Position numbers and translations under genes: made by a program. Below the pieces are notes generated by a model. The model saw only the letters and a list, made by a program, of their open reading frames with translations. It made no database searches and had not been told where the DNA came from. From an uncultured Alphaproteobacteria bacterium (GTDB lineage: Bacteria; Pseudomonadota; Alphaproteobacteria; Paracaedibacterales; CAIULA01), in the NCBI GenBank assembly GCA_903899945.1, contig CAIULA010000018.1, forward strand, positions 1 through 34,427: DNA of 34,427 nucleotides, given 5' to 3'. Positions 27,088 to 34,427 of the stretch are shown piece after piece. The stretch's first letter is position 1; every line of letters begins with the position of its first letter.

Positions 27088-28184
27088 AAATCTTGATTAT
27101 ACCCTTCTTCATGATTAGGGTAATGTATTTCTTCGCTTGTATGTGCCGAGTTAGATTGACCTGGTGCATAGACAATCAAAGCAGAAATAATAACAACACC
27201 CAGTAGAGAGACGGGCAAAAACACCTTCCACCCTAACCGCATTAATTGATCATATCGGTAACGGGGCATAGTAGCCCTAATCCATAAAAACATAAATAAC
27301 ATAAAACAAATTTTTAAAAGGAACCATACAGTTCCCGGTAAACAATTTAGCCATGGATGATCAAAAGGTGGCAACCATCCGCCAAGGAATAAAATACTGT
27401 TCATCGCGCTCATCAAAATCATGTTGGCATATTCACCAAGGTAAAAAAGAGCGTAGGGAAATGAAGAATACTCAACGTTATAACCTGCGACAAGCTCAGC
27501 TTCTGCCTCTGGAAGGTCAAAGGGAGTGCGGTTGGTTTCAGCTAAGGAAGATATAAAGAAAATGACAAAAAACGGTAATAGTTTTAAGGCAAACCATCCC
27601 TCTTTTTGGGCCAAAACAATATCGGTTAAGTTTAAAGAACCTACACAGAGCAGCACGCAAACAATCACAAGACCAAGGGAAACTTCGTAAGATATCATTT
27701 GGGCGGCTGATCGTAGAGCCCCTAAAAAGGCATATTTAGAGTTACTTGCCCAACCTGCAATAATAATGCCGTAAACTCCTAAAGATGAAATCGCCAAAAG
27801 ATAGAGGATCCCAACATTAATATCTGCAAAAACAAGTCCTGGACCGAAGGGAACAACTGCCCATGCGGCAAGACTAAGGCTGAATGTTAAAATAGGAGCA
27901 AAAACGAAAAGCAACTTATCAGAGGAATCGGGAACGATAATTTCTTTATGCAAAAGTTTTATACCATCAGCAATTGGTTGCAGCAAACCAAACGGACCGA
28001 CTCTGTTCGGCCCAACCCTTAGCTGCATAGCAGCTATAACTTTTCGTTCAGCAAGGGTTAGATAGGCAACCCCTAAAATAAGTGCAACGATAAAGGCAAA
28101 TGCCTTGATGGCGATAAAAAAGATAACTTCAGCATATTGCCACAATTCTAAAACAATCGGATTTTGGAGAAATGCGTTAATCAT
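27084..28184 (-). CDS. nuoH: NADH-quinone oxidoreductase subunit H
   Basis: NuoH forms the membrane side of the quinone chamber and joins the two arms of complex I. The family block [20 protein letters not shown] and the following [17 protein letters not shown] are present, with about eight helices. The frame opens at 28256, but that start would overlap nuoG by 80 bases. The ATG at 28184 has GGAG about ten bases upstream, overlaps the nuoG end by only eight bases and gives 366 residues starting [11 protein letters not shown]. The C-terminal tail of about 25 polar residues is longer than usual. Confidence 0.93.
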   Translation of the reverse strand: MINAFLQNPIVLELWQYAEVIFFIAIKAFAFIVALILGVAYLTLAERKVIAAMQLRVGPNRVGPFGLLQPIADGIKLLHKEIIVPDSSDKLLFVFAPILTFSLSLAAWAVVPFGPGLVFADINVGILYLLAISSLGVYGIIIAGWASNSKYAFLGALRSAAQMISYEVSLGLVIVCVLLCVGSLNLTDIVLAQKEGWFALKLLPFFVIFFISSLAETNRTPFDLPEAEAELVAGYNVEYSSFPYALFYLGEYANMILMSAMNSILFLGGWLPPFDHPWLNCLPGTVWFLLKICFMLFMFLWIRATMPRYRYDQLMRLGWKVFLPVSLLGVVIISALIVYAPGQSNSAHTSEEIHYPNHEEGYNQDL

Positions 28185-30234
28185 CAATTTTATCTCCATT
28201 GGCAATTTCTCGAACACAAGCGGCCATGTTTGTAGAATGCCTTGAAATGGGATCATTCATATAAAAACTTTGAATGGGTAGAACAAAAGGCTCATGCGAA
28301 TATGCCATTGGAGCAGGCAATTCAAAATCTTGCCAGACTGTTTTTACAATCTTACCCTTGTTATCAAACGCAGGATGGATCTTTCCAAGAGCCGTTTGAA
28401 TCTCATCCCAATTGTTGTAGGGAAGATAGAGGCCTAATGACGTAGCCAGAGCATGAATGATTAACCAATCTTCTTTGCCCTCTCCGGGAGGTGGCAGAGC
28501 CTGAAGGGCCAATTGAGCTCTGCCTTCGGTATTCACATAAGTGGCCATTTTTTCAGTGTAAGCGCATCCTGGTAAAATCACATCTGCCAGATGCGCCCCC
28601 TTGTCACCATGATGCCCTTGATAAACAACAAAAGTGTCTCCTAATTGATCCATGGGGATTTCATCGGCTCCTAATAAATAAAGGAGTTTAATTTTCCCTT
28701 TTTGACAAGCTGTTAGGATTTGAGAGGTATCAAAACCATTTTCTTGAGGAACAAATCCAACGTCAAGTCCGCCTACGCGCGATGCTGCGTTATGCAGAAC
28801 GTTATATCCATTCCAATCTTTTTGGATAAATTTATAATCCTTTAAAAGTGCTTGCACATTATGAAGAATAGCCACTCTGTCAACGTGTTTAAAGACAGAT
28901 TGACCTAATATTAAAACAGGATGCTTTGCATCTTTAAGTTTCTTAGCAAAAGGATGCGCACCGCTCAACAATCCTTCTAAAATTGCAGGAGAATCTCCAA
29001 TCCATTCATATTGATAAGTAAGATCCGTTTTTGGGCCAATGACTCCAATCGACGCACCGCCCTTTAAATAGGTTTTGCGAATTCTGGCATTGACCAAAGG
29101 GGCTTCATGACGTGGATTGGTCCCAATCAAAAGGATGCAATCAGCCTCTTCAATCCCTGCAATCGTCGTGTTCATTATGTAATGCGAACGTGAATCATGG
29201 GGGATAAGAGAGCTATCTTGACGACAATCAAGATGAGGACTTTCAATTTTGATCATCAAATCTTTTAAGGCCTTCATCGATTCGCAGTCAACTAAATCGC
29301 CGGCAATTGCGGCGATTTCGGTTCCTTTTAAAGTTTTTAATTGGTCTTGAATCACTGCAAAAGCCTCTTCCCATCTGGCCGGCTTTAATTTTCCTTTGAC
29401 GCGAATATAGGGCGTGTCAAGACGTTGGTATTTAAGACCATCATAAGCAAAACGAGTTCGATCACTGATCCATTCTTCGTTGATCTCTTCATTTAAGCGG
29501 GGCAAAATGCGCATTACTTCGCGGCCACGTGTGTCAATACGAATGTTTGAACCCACCGCATCTAAAATATCCACACTTTCGGTTTTGGTTAGTTCCCAAG
29601 ACCTGCCATGAAAAGCATAGGGCTTGCTGGTCAAGGCGCCAACGGGACAAACATCAATTAAATTTCCCGATAGTTCAGACCTGACAGCGCTTTCTAAATA
29701 CGTTGTGATCTCCATGTTCTCGCCCCGCCCAAGCGTTCCTATCTCAGAAACGCCTGCAATTTCATCGGCAAAACGCACGCAACGCGTACAATGAATGCAG
29801 CGCGTCATCGTGGTTTTGATCAGGGGGCCCATATATTTATCTGCGACGGCTCGTTTGTTTAGGTCGAACCGGCTTTCTCCTCGGCCATAAGCGACGGTGA
29901 TATCTTGTAAGTCACATTCACCGCCCTGGTCACAAATCGGACAATCAAGAGGGTGATTGATTAAAAGAAATTCTAAATTCCCTTTACGCGATTTTTCCAC
30001 CATAGGGGTTTGAGTGTATACAGCCATTCCTTCAGTGACAGGCATAGCACAGCTGGCAACAGGTTTTGAGGATCCATCCACTTCAACGAGGCACATGCGG
30101 CAATTTCCGGCAATCGAGAGCTTGGAATGATAGCAAAATACCGGAATTTCAATCTCCAGTTGTTCACAAGCCTGAAGAATGGTACTTCCAGGCTCTACCT
30201 CAACAGGTCTGCCATCAATTGTTAATTTGACCAT
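28177..30234 (-). CDS. nuoG: NADH-quinone oxidoreductase subunit G
   Basis: NuoG is the large iron-sulfur subunit of the peripheral arm. The N-terminal domain has the [2Fe-2S] ligands in [16 protein letters not shown] and a later cysteine in VASCAMP. The His/Cys cluster follows as [14 protein letters not shown], and then the [4Fe-4S] motif [10 protein letters not shown] with [12 protein letters not shown]. The rest is a molybdopterin-oxidoreductase-like domain without an active cofactor site. At 685 residues it is the normal short alphaproteobacterial and mitochondrial form. Its ATG is five bases after a small membrane protein gene that separates it from nuoF. Confidence 0.96.
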   Translation of the reverse strand: MVKLTIDGRPVEVEPGSTILQACEQLEIEIPVFCYHSKLSIAGNCRMCLVEVDGSSKPVASCAMPVTEGMAVYTQTPMVEKSRKGNLEFLLINHPLDCPICDQGGECDLQDITVAYGRGESRFDLNKRAVADKYMGPLIKTTMTRCIHCTRCVRFADEIAGVSEIGTLGRGENMEITTYLESAVRSELSGNLIDVCPVGALTSKPYAFHGRSWELTKTESVDILDAVGSNIRIDTRGREVMRILPRLNEEINEEWISDRTRFAYDGLKYQRLDTPYIRVKGKLKPARWEEAFAVIQDQLKTLKGTEIAAIAGDLVDCESMKALKDLMIKIESPHLDCRQDSSLIPHDSRSHYIMNTTIAGIEEADCILLIGTNPRHEAPLVNARIRKTYLKGGASIGVIGPKTDLTYQYEWIGDSPAILEGLLSGAHPFAKKLKDAKHPVLILGQSVFKHVDRVAILHNVQALLKDYKFIQKDWNGYNVLHNAASRVGGLDVGFVPQENGFDTSQILTACQKGKIKLLYLLGADEIPMDQLGDTFVVYQGHHGDKGAHLADVILPGCAYTEKMATYVNTEGRAQLALQALPPPGEGKEDWLIIHALATSLGLYLPYNNWDEIQTALGKIHPAFDNKGKIVKTVWQDFELPAPMAYSHEPFVLPIQSFYMNDPISRHSTNMAACVREIANGDKIDD

Positions 30235-30239
30235 GTTTT

Positions 30240-30596
30240 TTAAGATGCCTTCGTTTTTCTAATCAATATTATATGGATTCCCAAAGCAAGCAGGGAATAA
30301 AGTACATAAGGTATGTCCAGCATAATATTACTTTTGATGCGCCTATATTCCCTTATTTTATCTTCTTCAATGGCTTCTAAGCGAAGTTGTTCAATTTTCT
30401 CAGGTGCTAGTTTTTTATTTTTCTCTATAAAAAAAGAGCTTTTTGTTAGGTTGTAGGCTATCTGATAACTATCATCGAAATTCTTTAATCTTAAAAAATC
30501 TTGAGTCATAGATCCTGTCTTAATGACAAGGAAAATTGTCAAAAAAAGGCACACTAAATAACAATAAATTAGTTTTATTTTTGCAGCTGTGAACAT
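30240..30596 (-). CDS. Small two-helix membrane protein inside the nuo locus, unknown function
   Basis: I do not recognise this 118-residue protein. It has a hydrophobic helix at about residues 9-27 (LIYCYLVCLFLTIFLVI) and another at about 93-112 (YVLYSLLALGIHIILI). Between them is a charged, helix-prone stretch of about 60 residues with KLAPEKIEQLRLEAIEEDK. Basic residues flank the outer ends (AKIK at the N-terminus, RKTK at the C-terminus), so both ends are probably cytoplasmic and the charged loop periplasmic. The gene starts 10 bases after nuoF and stops 5 bases before nuoG, so it must be made with complex I. No known complex I subunit sits here in standard operons. An accessory or assembly role is possible but unproven. 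Confidence 0.75.
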   Translation of the reverse strand: MFTAAKIKLIYCYLVCLFLTIFLVIKTGSMTQDFLRLKNFDDSYQIAYNLTKSSFFIEKNKKLAPEKIEQLRLEAIEEDKIREYRRIKSNIMLDIPYVLYSLLALGIHIILIRKTKAS

Positions 30597-30606
30597 TGGT
30601 TTATTC

Positions 30607-31878
30607 CTATCCTCTGGTTGATTGCCTAATGCGGTCTTCTATTTCTGGTCTAAAATGCCTGATTAATCCCTGTACCGGCCATGCTGCGGCGTCTCCCAGA
30701 GCACAAATTGTATGACCTTCGATTTGATGGCTAACATCCTCTAATAAATCAATATCCTCGATGCGTCCCTGGCCTTTTCCTAAACGGTCTAACATTCGCC
30801 ACATCCACCCTGTTCCTTCCCGGCACGGGCTGCATTGACCACAACTTTCATGCATGTAAAATTTACTTAACCTGGCAACGGCCTTGATAATATCCGTGGA
30901 CTGATCCATAACAATCACAGCGGCGGTTCCAAGGCCAGTTTTTACATCCTTTAAACTATCAAAGTCCATTAAAACTTTATCACATATTGATTTTGGAATT
31001 AATGGGACTGAAGATCCTCCTGGAATAATTGCCTTTAAATTATCCCAACCCCCTATAACACCGCCTGCGTGTTTTTCGATCAGTTCACGTAAAGGGATTC
31101 CCATTTCTTCCTCGACATTACAAGGTTTATTCACATGCCCTGAAATAGAAAAAATCTTTGTTCCTGTATTATTGGGACGTCCAAGACCAGCAAACCAATC
31201 GGCACCTCTTCGCAAAATAGTGGGCACAACAGCAATGGATTCAACATTATTGACTGTTGTCGGGCATCCATATAATCCAATGACAGCAGGGAAAGGCGGC
31301 TTTAAGCGGGGCATCCCTTTTCTTCCCTCTAAACTTTCCAAAAGTGCTGATTCTTCGCCGCAAATGTAGGCTCCGGCCCCACGGTGAACATATAAATCAA
31401 AATCCCATCCTGACTTGGCTGCATTTTTACCTAAGAGTCCGGCTTGATAAGCTTCGTCGATGGCATCTTCTAGGTACAAGGTTTCGTGATAATATTCGCC
31501 GCGCACGTAAATGTAGGCTGTGTTGGCGCCAATAGCAAAACCAGCTAACAGTGCACCTTCAATAAGCTTGTGCGGCTCAAATCGCAAGATATCACGGTCT
31601 TTACAGGTCCCCGGCTCGCTCTCATCAGCATTAATGATCAAATAATGTGGCCGTCCATCGCTGATCTTCGGCATAAAGTCCCACTTTTTTCCCGTTGAAA
31701 AGCCGGCACCTCCGCGTCCCCTTAGATTCGATTTTTTGATTTCTTCAATAATCCAATCTTTTCCTTTGCTAATAAGGCCTTTGGTTCCTTCCCAGTCTCC
31801 TCTTGCTTTTGCGTTCTTTAGTTGAAACGGTTTTATACCATGCAGATTTGTAAAAATGTGGTCTTCAGGTTTAAGCAT
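30607..31878 (-). CDS. nuoF: NADH-quinone oxidoreductase subunit F
   Basis: NuoF binds NADH and FMN and is the electron entry point of complex I. The NADH/FMN-binding loop [14 protein letters not shown] and the segment [19 protein letters not shown] are present. The N3 cluster motif [11 protein letters not shown] lies near the C-terminus. Two ATGs are possible, at 31887 and 31878. The second gives [14 protein letters not shown], overlaps the nuoE stop by eight bases and has AGAGGA upstream, so I prefer it (423 residues). It is followed by the small membrane protein gene after ten bases. Confidence 0.96.
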   Translation of the reverse strand: MLKPEDHIFTNLHGIKPFQLKNAKARGDWEGTKGLISKGKDWIIEEIKKSNLRGRGGAGFSTGKKWDFMPKISDGRPHYLIINADESEPGTCKDRDILRFEPHKLIEGALLAGFAIGANTAYIYVRGEYYHETLYLEDAIDEAYQAGLLGKNAAKSGWDFDLYVHRGAGAYICGEESALLESLEGRKGMPRLKPPFPAVIGLYGCPTTVNNVESIAVVPTILRRGADWFAGLGRPNNTGTKIFSISGHVNKPCNVEEEMGIPLRELIEKHAGGVIGGWDNLKAIIPGGSSVPLIPKSICDKVLMDFDSLKDVKTGLGTAAVIVMDQSTDIIKAVARLSKFYMHESCGQCSPCREGTGWMWRMLDRLGKGQGRIEDIDLLEDVSHQIEGHTICALGDAAAWPVQGLIRHFRPEIEDRIRQSTRG

Positions 31879-32392
31879 CAGAAGCATCCTCTGAAGATGA
31901 TGTCGCTTGATCTGGTAAATTTTTCAAAAGCTTAACAATGCTTTCCGGGGAAAGGTTTTCATAATAATCATCATTAATCTGCACAACTGGGGCATTGATA
32001 CAAGCGCCCAAACATTCAACTTCATGCAAGGTAAATTTTTGATCTTTTGTTGTTTCTCCGGTTTTAATTTTTAAATGATGCTCGCAGGCCTTTTTTAAAT
32101 CTTCAGCGCCTTTTAACCAGCAAGGGGTTGTACCGCAAACTTGCAGATGATAAGTCCCAACCGGTTTTAGGTTAAACATCGTGTAAAAACTTGCAACTTC
32201 CAAGACTTTTATGAATGGCATCTCAAGCATGTTTCCGATTCCTTCAAGTGCGTTCTGGGGAAGCCATCCCCCCGATTGCCTTTGTGCTAAATCAAGCAGG
32301 GGTAAAACAGCGCTTGCTTGCCTTCCCTTTGGATACCGTTTGATGTAGGCGTCAGCTTTTTTCTGATTTTCAGGTGTAAACGTAAAACTCAA
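31871..32392 (-). CDS. nuoE: NADH-quinone oxidoreductase subunit E
   Basis: NuoE is a thioredoxin-fold subunit with one [2Fe-2S] cluster (N1a) next to the FMN. The 173-residue product has the four cysteine ligands in VCGTTPC and [18 protein letters not shown] Ser/Asp-rich tail ([11 protein letters not shown]) ends the protein. It overlaps nuoD by four bases upstream and nuoF downstream, as expected for coupled translation. Its length is normal. Confidence 0.96.
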   Translation of the reverse strand: MSFTFTPENQKKADAYIKRYPKGRQASAVLPLLDLAQRQSGGWLPQNALEGIGNMLEMPFIKVLEVASFYTMFNLKPVGTYHLQVCGTTPCWLKGAEDLKKACEHHLKIKTGETTKDQKFTLHEVECLGACINAPVVQINDDYYENLSPESIVKLLKNLPDQATSSSEDASDA

Positions 32393-33558
32393 CGATCAAT
32401 CTCTCCAAATACAATGTCCATGGAACCAATAATAGCGACAACATCTGACAGCAAGTGTCCTTTTGACATAAATTCTAACGCTTGTAAAAAGGCAAAACCA
32501 GGGGAACGAATTTTACAGCGATAAGGTTTGTTGGTTCCGTCCGATACCAAAAATACCCCAAATTCTCCTTTTGGAGCCTCAATAGCTCTGTAGATCTCTC
32601 CTTTGGGTACATGAAAGCCTTCAGTATAAAGCTTAAAATGATGTATCATTGCTTCCATAGATGTCTTCATTTCTAAGCGAGTTGGGGGGACAACTTTAGG
32701 GTTTTTTGCCAAAACAGGCCCTTTTGGCATTTGATTCAGACATTGTTCAATCATTTTGATACTTTGGCGCATCTCTTCTACGCGCACTAAATAACGATCG
32801 TAACAATCCCCGTTCTTACCGACCGGGATATCAAAATCAAGTTCTTCATAAACTTCATAAGGTTGTGATTTACGTAGATCCCAGGCCACATTACTTCCTC
32901 GTAACATAGGCCCTGAAAATCCCCAATCGATAGCTTGTTCATCGGTGATAACACCAATATCCACTGTTCTTTGCTTGAAAATTCTGTTTTCAGTTAGAAT
33001 GTTTTCGATGTCATCAATGACTTTTGGGAACCGATTAATAAATTTTTGAATATCTTCCAATAATAATGGCGGCAAGTCTTTATGAACTCCACCAGGTCTA
33101 ATATAAGCAGCATGTAAACGAGCCCCGCTGACTCGTTCATAAAATTCCATAATAATTTCGCGTTCCTCGAAGGCCCACAAAAAAGGTGTCATCGCACCTA
33201 CGTCCATGGCGAAAGTAGCAATATTTAGTAAATGGTTTAAGATGCGCGTCAATTCAGAAAACAGAACCCTAATATATTGCGCTCTTTTTGGGGGCTGTAT
33301 GTCCAAAAGTTTTTCAACGGCTAGAATATAGGCATGTTCCTGACAAATGGGGGATACATAATCCAGACGATCGAAATAGGGAAGGGCTTGCAAGTAAGTT
33401 TTATGTTCAATGAGTTTTTCAGTTCCTCTATGCAAGAAACCAATATGCGGATCTGCTTTGTGAACGATTTCTCCTTCTAGCTCCATTACCAGGCGAAGCA
33501 CACCATGGGCAGCAGGATGTTGAGGGCCAAAATTAAGACTGTAGGTTGTTGGTGTCAT
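32389..33558 (-). CDS. nuoD: NADH-quinone oxidoreductase subunit D
   Basis: NuoD is the 49-kDa subunit that forms the quinone-reduction site with NuoB. The conserved N-terminal loop [20 protein letters not shown] is present, with the histidines that contact quinone, and [14 protein letters not shown] and [16 protein letters not shown] follow. The protein ends with [10 protein letters not shown], the standard C-terminus. The frame is open to 33600, but the ATG at 33558 makes an ATGA overlap with the nuoC stop and gives 389 residues starting [13 protein letters not shown] prefer it. Confidence 0.97.
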   Translation of the reverse strand: MTPTTYSLNFGPQHPAAHGVLRLVMELEGEIVHKADPHIGFLHRGTEKLIEHKTYLQALPYFDRLDYVSPICQEHAYILAVEKLLDIQPPKRAQYIRVLFSELTRILNHLLNIATFAMDVGAMTPFLWAFEEREIIMEFYERVSGARLHAAYIRPGGVHKDLPPLLLEDIQKFINRFPKVIDDIENILTENRIFKQRTVDIGVITDEQAIDWGFSGPMLRGSNVAWDLRKSQPYEVYEELDFDIPVGKNGDCYDRYLVRVEEMRQSIKMIEQCLNQMPKGPVLAKNPKVVPPTRLEMKTSMEAMIHHFKLYTEGFHVPKGEIYRAIEAPKGEFGVFLVSDGTNKPYRCKIRSPGFAFLQALEFMSKGHLLSDVVAIIGSMDIVFGEIDR

Positions 33559-34154
33559 GACGCTTTTTCTGTGTCCGTTTTTTGCAGTATTCCTTCCCAA
33601 GGACTTAGAAAGTCAAAGGAACGGTAGTTCTGATTGAGCTCCACTGGTTCATAAACAACACGTTGCAGGTTTGAATCATATGCAACTTGAGTAAAACCCG
33701 ATAAGGGGAAGTCTTTACGTAAAGGGTGCCCTTCAAAATCATAGTCAGTCAAAATCCTTCTTAAATCAGGATGGTCTGAGAAAGAAATTCCAAAAAGATC
33801 CCAAATTTCACGTTCATACCAAGATGCGGCTGGAAAAACTCCTATGACGCTGCTTACTGAAGCTCTGCAATCAACTTTTAATTTTACCCTGAGACGCGTA
33901 TTTATTTTGTGACTTAACAAATTATAGATCACCTCAAAACGTTGAGGTTTTTCTGGGTAATCAACGGCCGTAATATCAACAAGCTGCCGAAAACGGCACT
34001 TTTTATTATCTCTTAAGAGTGTGAGAACGCGCACATTTGCGCCAGCATAGACTGTTAAAACAGGTTCGTCAAAATCACAAGTAATCTCAATGAGATCAGG
34101 AGATAAAATCTCATGAAAAAGATCGATTAAGGCTGAAAAAGAAACAGAGCTCAC
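33555..34154 (-). CDS. nuoC: NADH-quinone oxidoreductase subunit C
   Basis: NuoC is the 30-kDa peripheral-arm subunit of complex I. The 199-residue product has the signature [20 protein letters not shown] followed by [20 protein letters not shown]. The start is GTG at 34154, with a weak AAAGAG site upstream. It is separate from nuoD, not fused as in E. coli. No nuoB or nuoA lies directly upstream: the next 273 bases have no matching frame. This is therefore the first gene of the transcript. A candidate promoter lies at 34213-34185. Confidence 0.96.
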   Translation of the reverse strand: MSSVSFSALIDLFHEILSPDLIEITCDFDEPVLTVYAGANVRVLTLLRDNKKCRFRQLVDITAVDYPEKPQRFEVIYNLLSHKINTRLRVKLKVDCRASVSSVIGVFPAASWYEREIWDLFGISFSDHPDLRRILTDYDFEGHPLRKDFPLSGFTQVAYDSNLQRVVYEPVELNQNYRSFDFLSPWEGILQKTDTEKAS

Positions 34155-34427
34155 AAAAGTTACTCTTTATACGTATATAATCTAAATTTATCTCTCTAAA
34201 AGGTCGGGGTCAAGGGAAGTCTAAATAGTAGGGTTTCCTTTTAACTTTCAACTGGTAAGGAAGTTTTTTTTGACATCCAATTAAAATTTCCACAAATAAT
34301 TATTGACTGGAGTGTGATGATTAGATATAACTACACATACCGCTTGAGAAGCGGCGCGATCATTGAAAAGTAGAGAAGAGATAGAAAAAGGGATGGTAAG
34401 CAGGTAGCGTTGAAGATATTTGAGAGA
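34155..34427. other. Non-coding edge region upstream of nuoC
   Basis: No open frame resembling nuoB, nuoA or any other gene is seen on either strand. The region holds a candidate nuoC promoter and a 6-bp hairpin (CCGCTT 34340-34345, AAGCGG 34349-34354) with a three-base loop and no T-run. The rest is AT-rich and featureless to my reading. Confidence 0.6.
34185..34213 (-). promoter_or_regulatory. Candidate promoter of the nuoC-to-nuoI transcript
   Basis: On the minus strand TTGACC (34213-34208) and TAAATT (34190-34185) are exactly 17 bases apart, and the expected start near 34178 gives a leader of about 24 bases before the GTG of nuoC. Confidence 0.45.

Noticed and set aside
34200-34218. GGTCGGGGTCAAGGGAA as a third copy of the hairpin repeat
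   Set aside because: It shares a few bases with the repeat but has no pairing arms; it also overlaps the candidate nuoC promoter.
34340-34354. Hairpin CCGCTT-GAG-AAGCGG as a terminator
   Set aside because: No T-run on either strand and only a three-base loop; I could not assign a role.

Overview
This window is a 34.4 kb piece of an AT-rich bacterial chromosome, dense in housekeeping genes. The gene set points to an alphaproteobacterium. The F1 ATPase operon (atpHAGDC) carries no F0 genes. surE, an nlpD-like gene, yajC and secDF form one cluster. A full 14-type complex I (nuo) locus and a bacterial type A RNase P RNA are present. Low GC, a partly scattered nuo locus, a SemiSWEET sugar transporter and an IS1595-family element at the edge would fit a host-associated lineage such as Holosporales or Paracaedibacteraceae. 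That placement is inference and needs a phylogeny.

Layout: (1) 1-136, the 5' end of an IS1595-type insertion sequence, running off the left edge. (2) 137-528, a gene-poor stretch with two GC-rich hairpins. (3) fumC (+), then tRNA-Glu(CTC) and a ZIP-like membrane protein (-). (4) An exported 14-blade YVTN beta-propeller protein (+) converging on a SemiSWEET gene (-). (5) A DUF2383 ferritin-like gene (+) converging on a cold-shock gene (-) whose terminator lies inside the end of the DUF2383 gene. (6) atpHAGDC and greA (+). (7) A membrane-anchored methyltransferase (-). (8) A decayed greA-like relic, then an isolated nuoN (+), converging on rnpB (-). (9) surE-nlpD-like-yajC-secD-secF (+). (10) A long minus-strand nuo locus read nuoC-D-E-F-[118-aa membrane protein]-G-H-I-[exported GMC oxidoreductase]-J-K-L-M.

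Functionally, most of the window serves respiration and its membrane machinery. Fumarase feeds the TCA cycle, complex I pumps protons, F1 makes ATP, and YajC-SecDF use the proton gradient to support export. The accessory genes of most interest are the two non-nuo genes inside the nuo locus, the large secreted propeller and the GreA relic. I found no CRISPR array, prophage, toxin-antitoxin pair or recognisable defence system.
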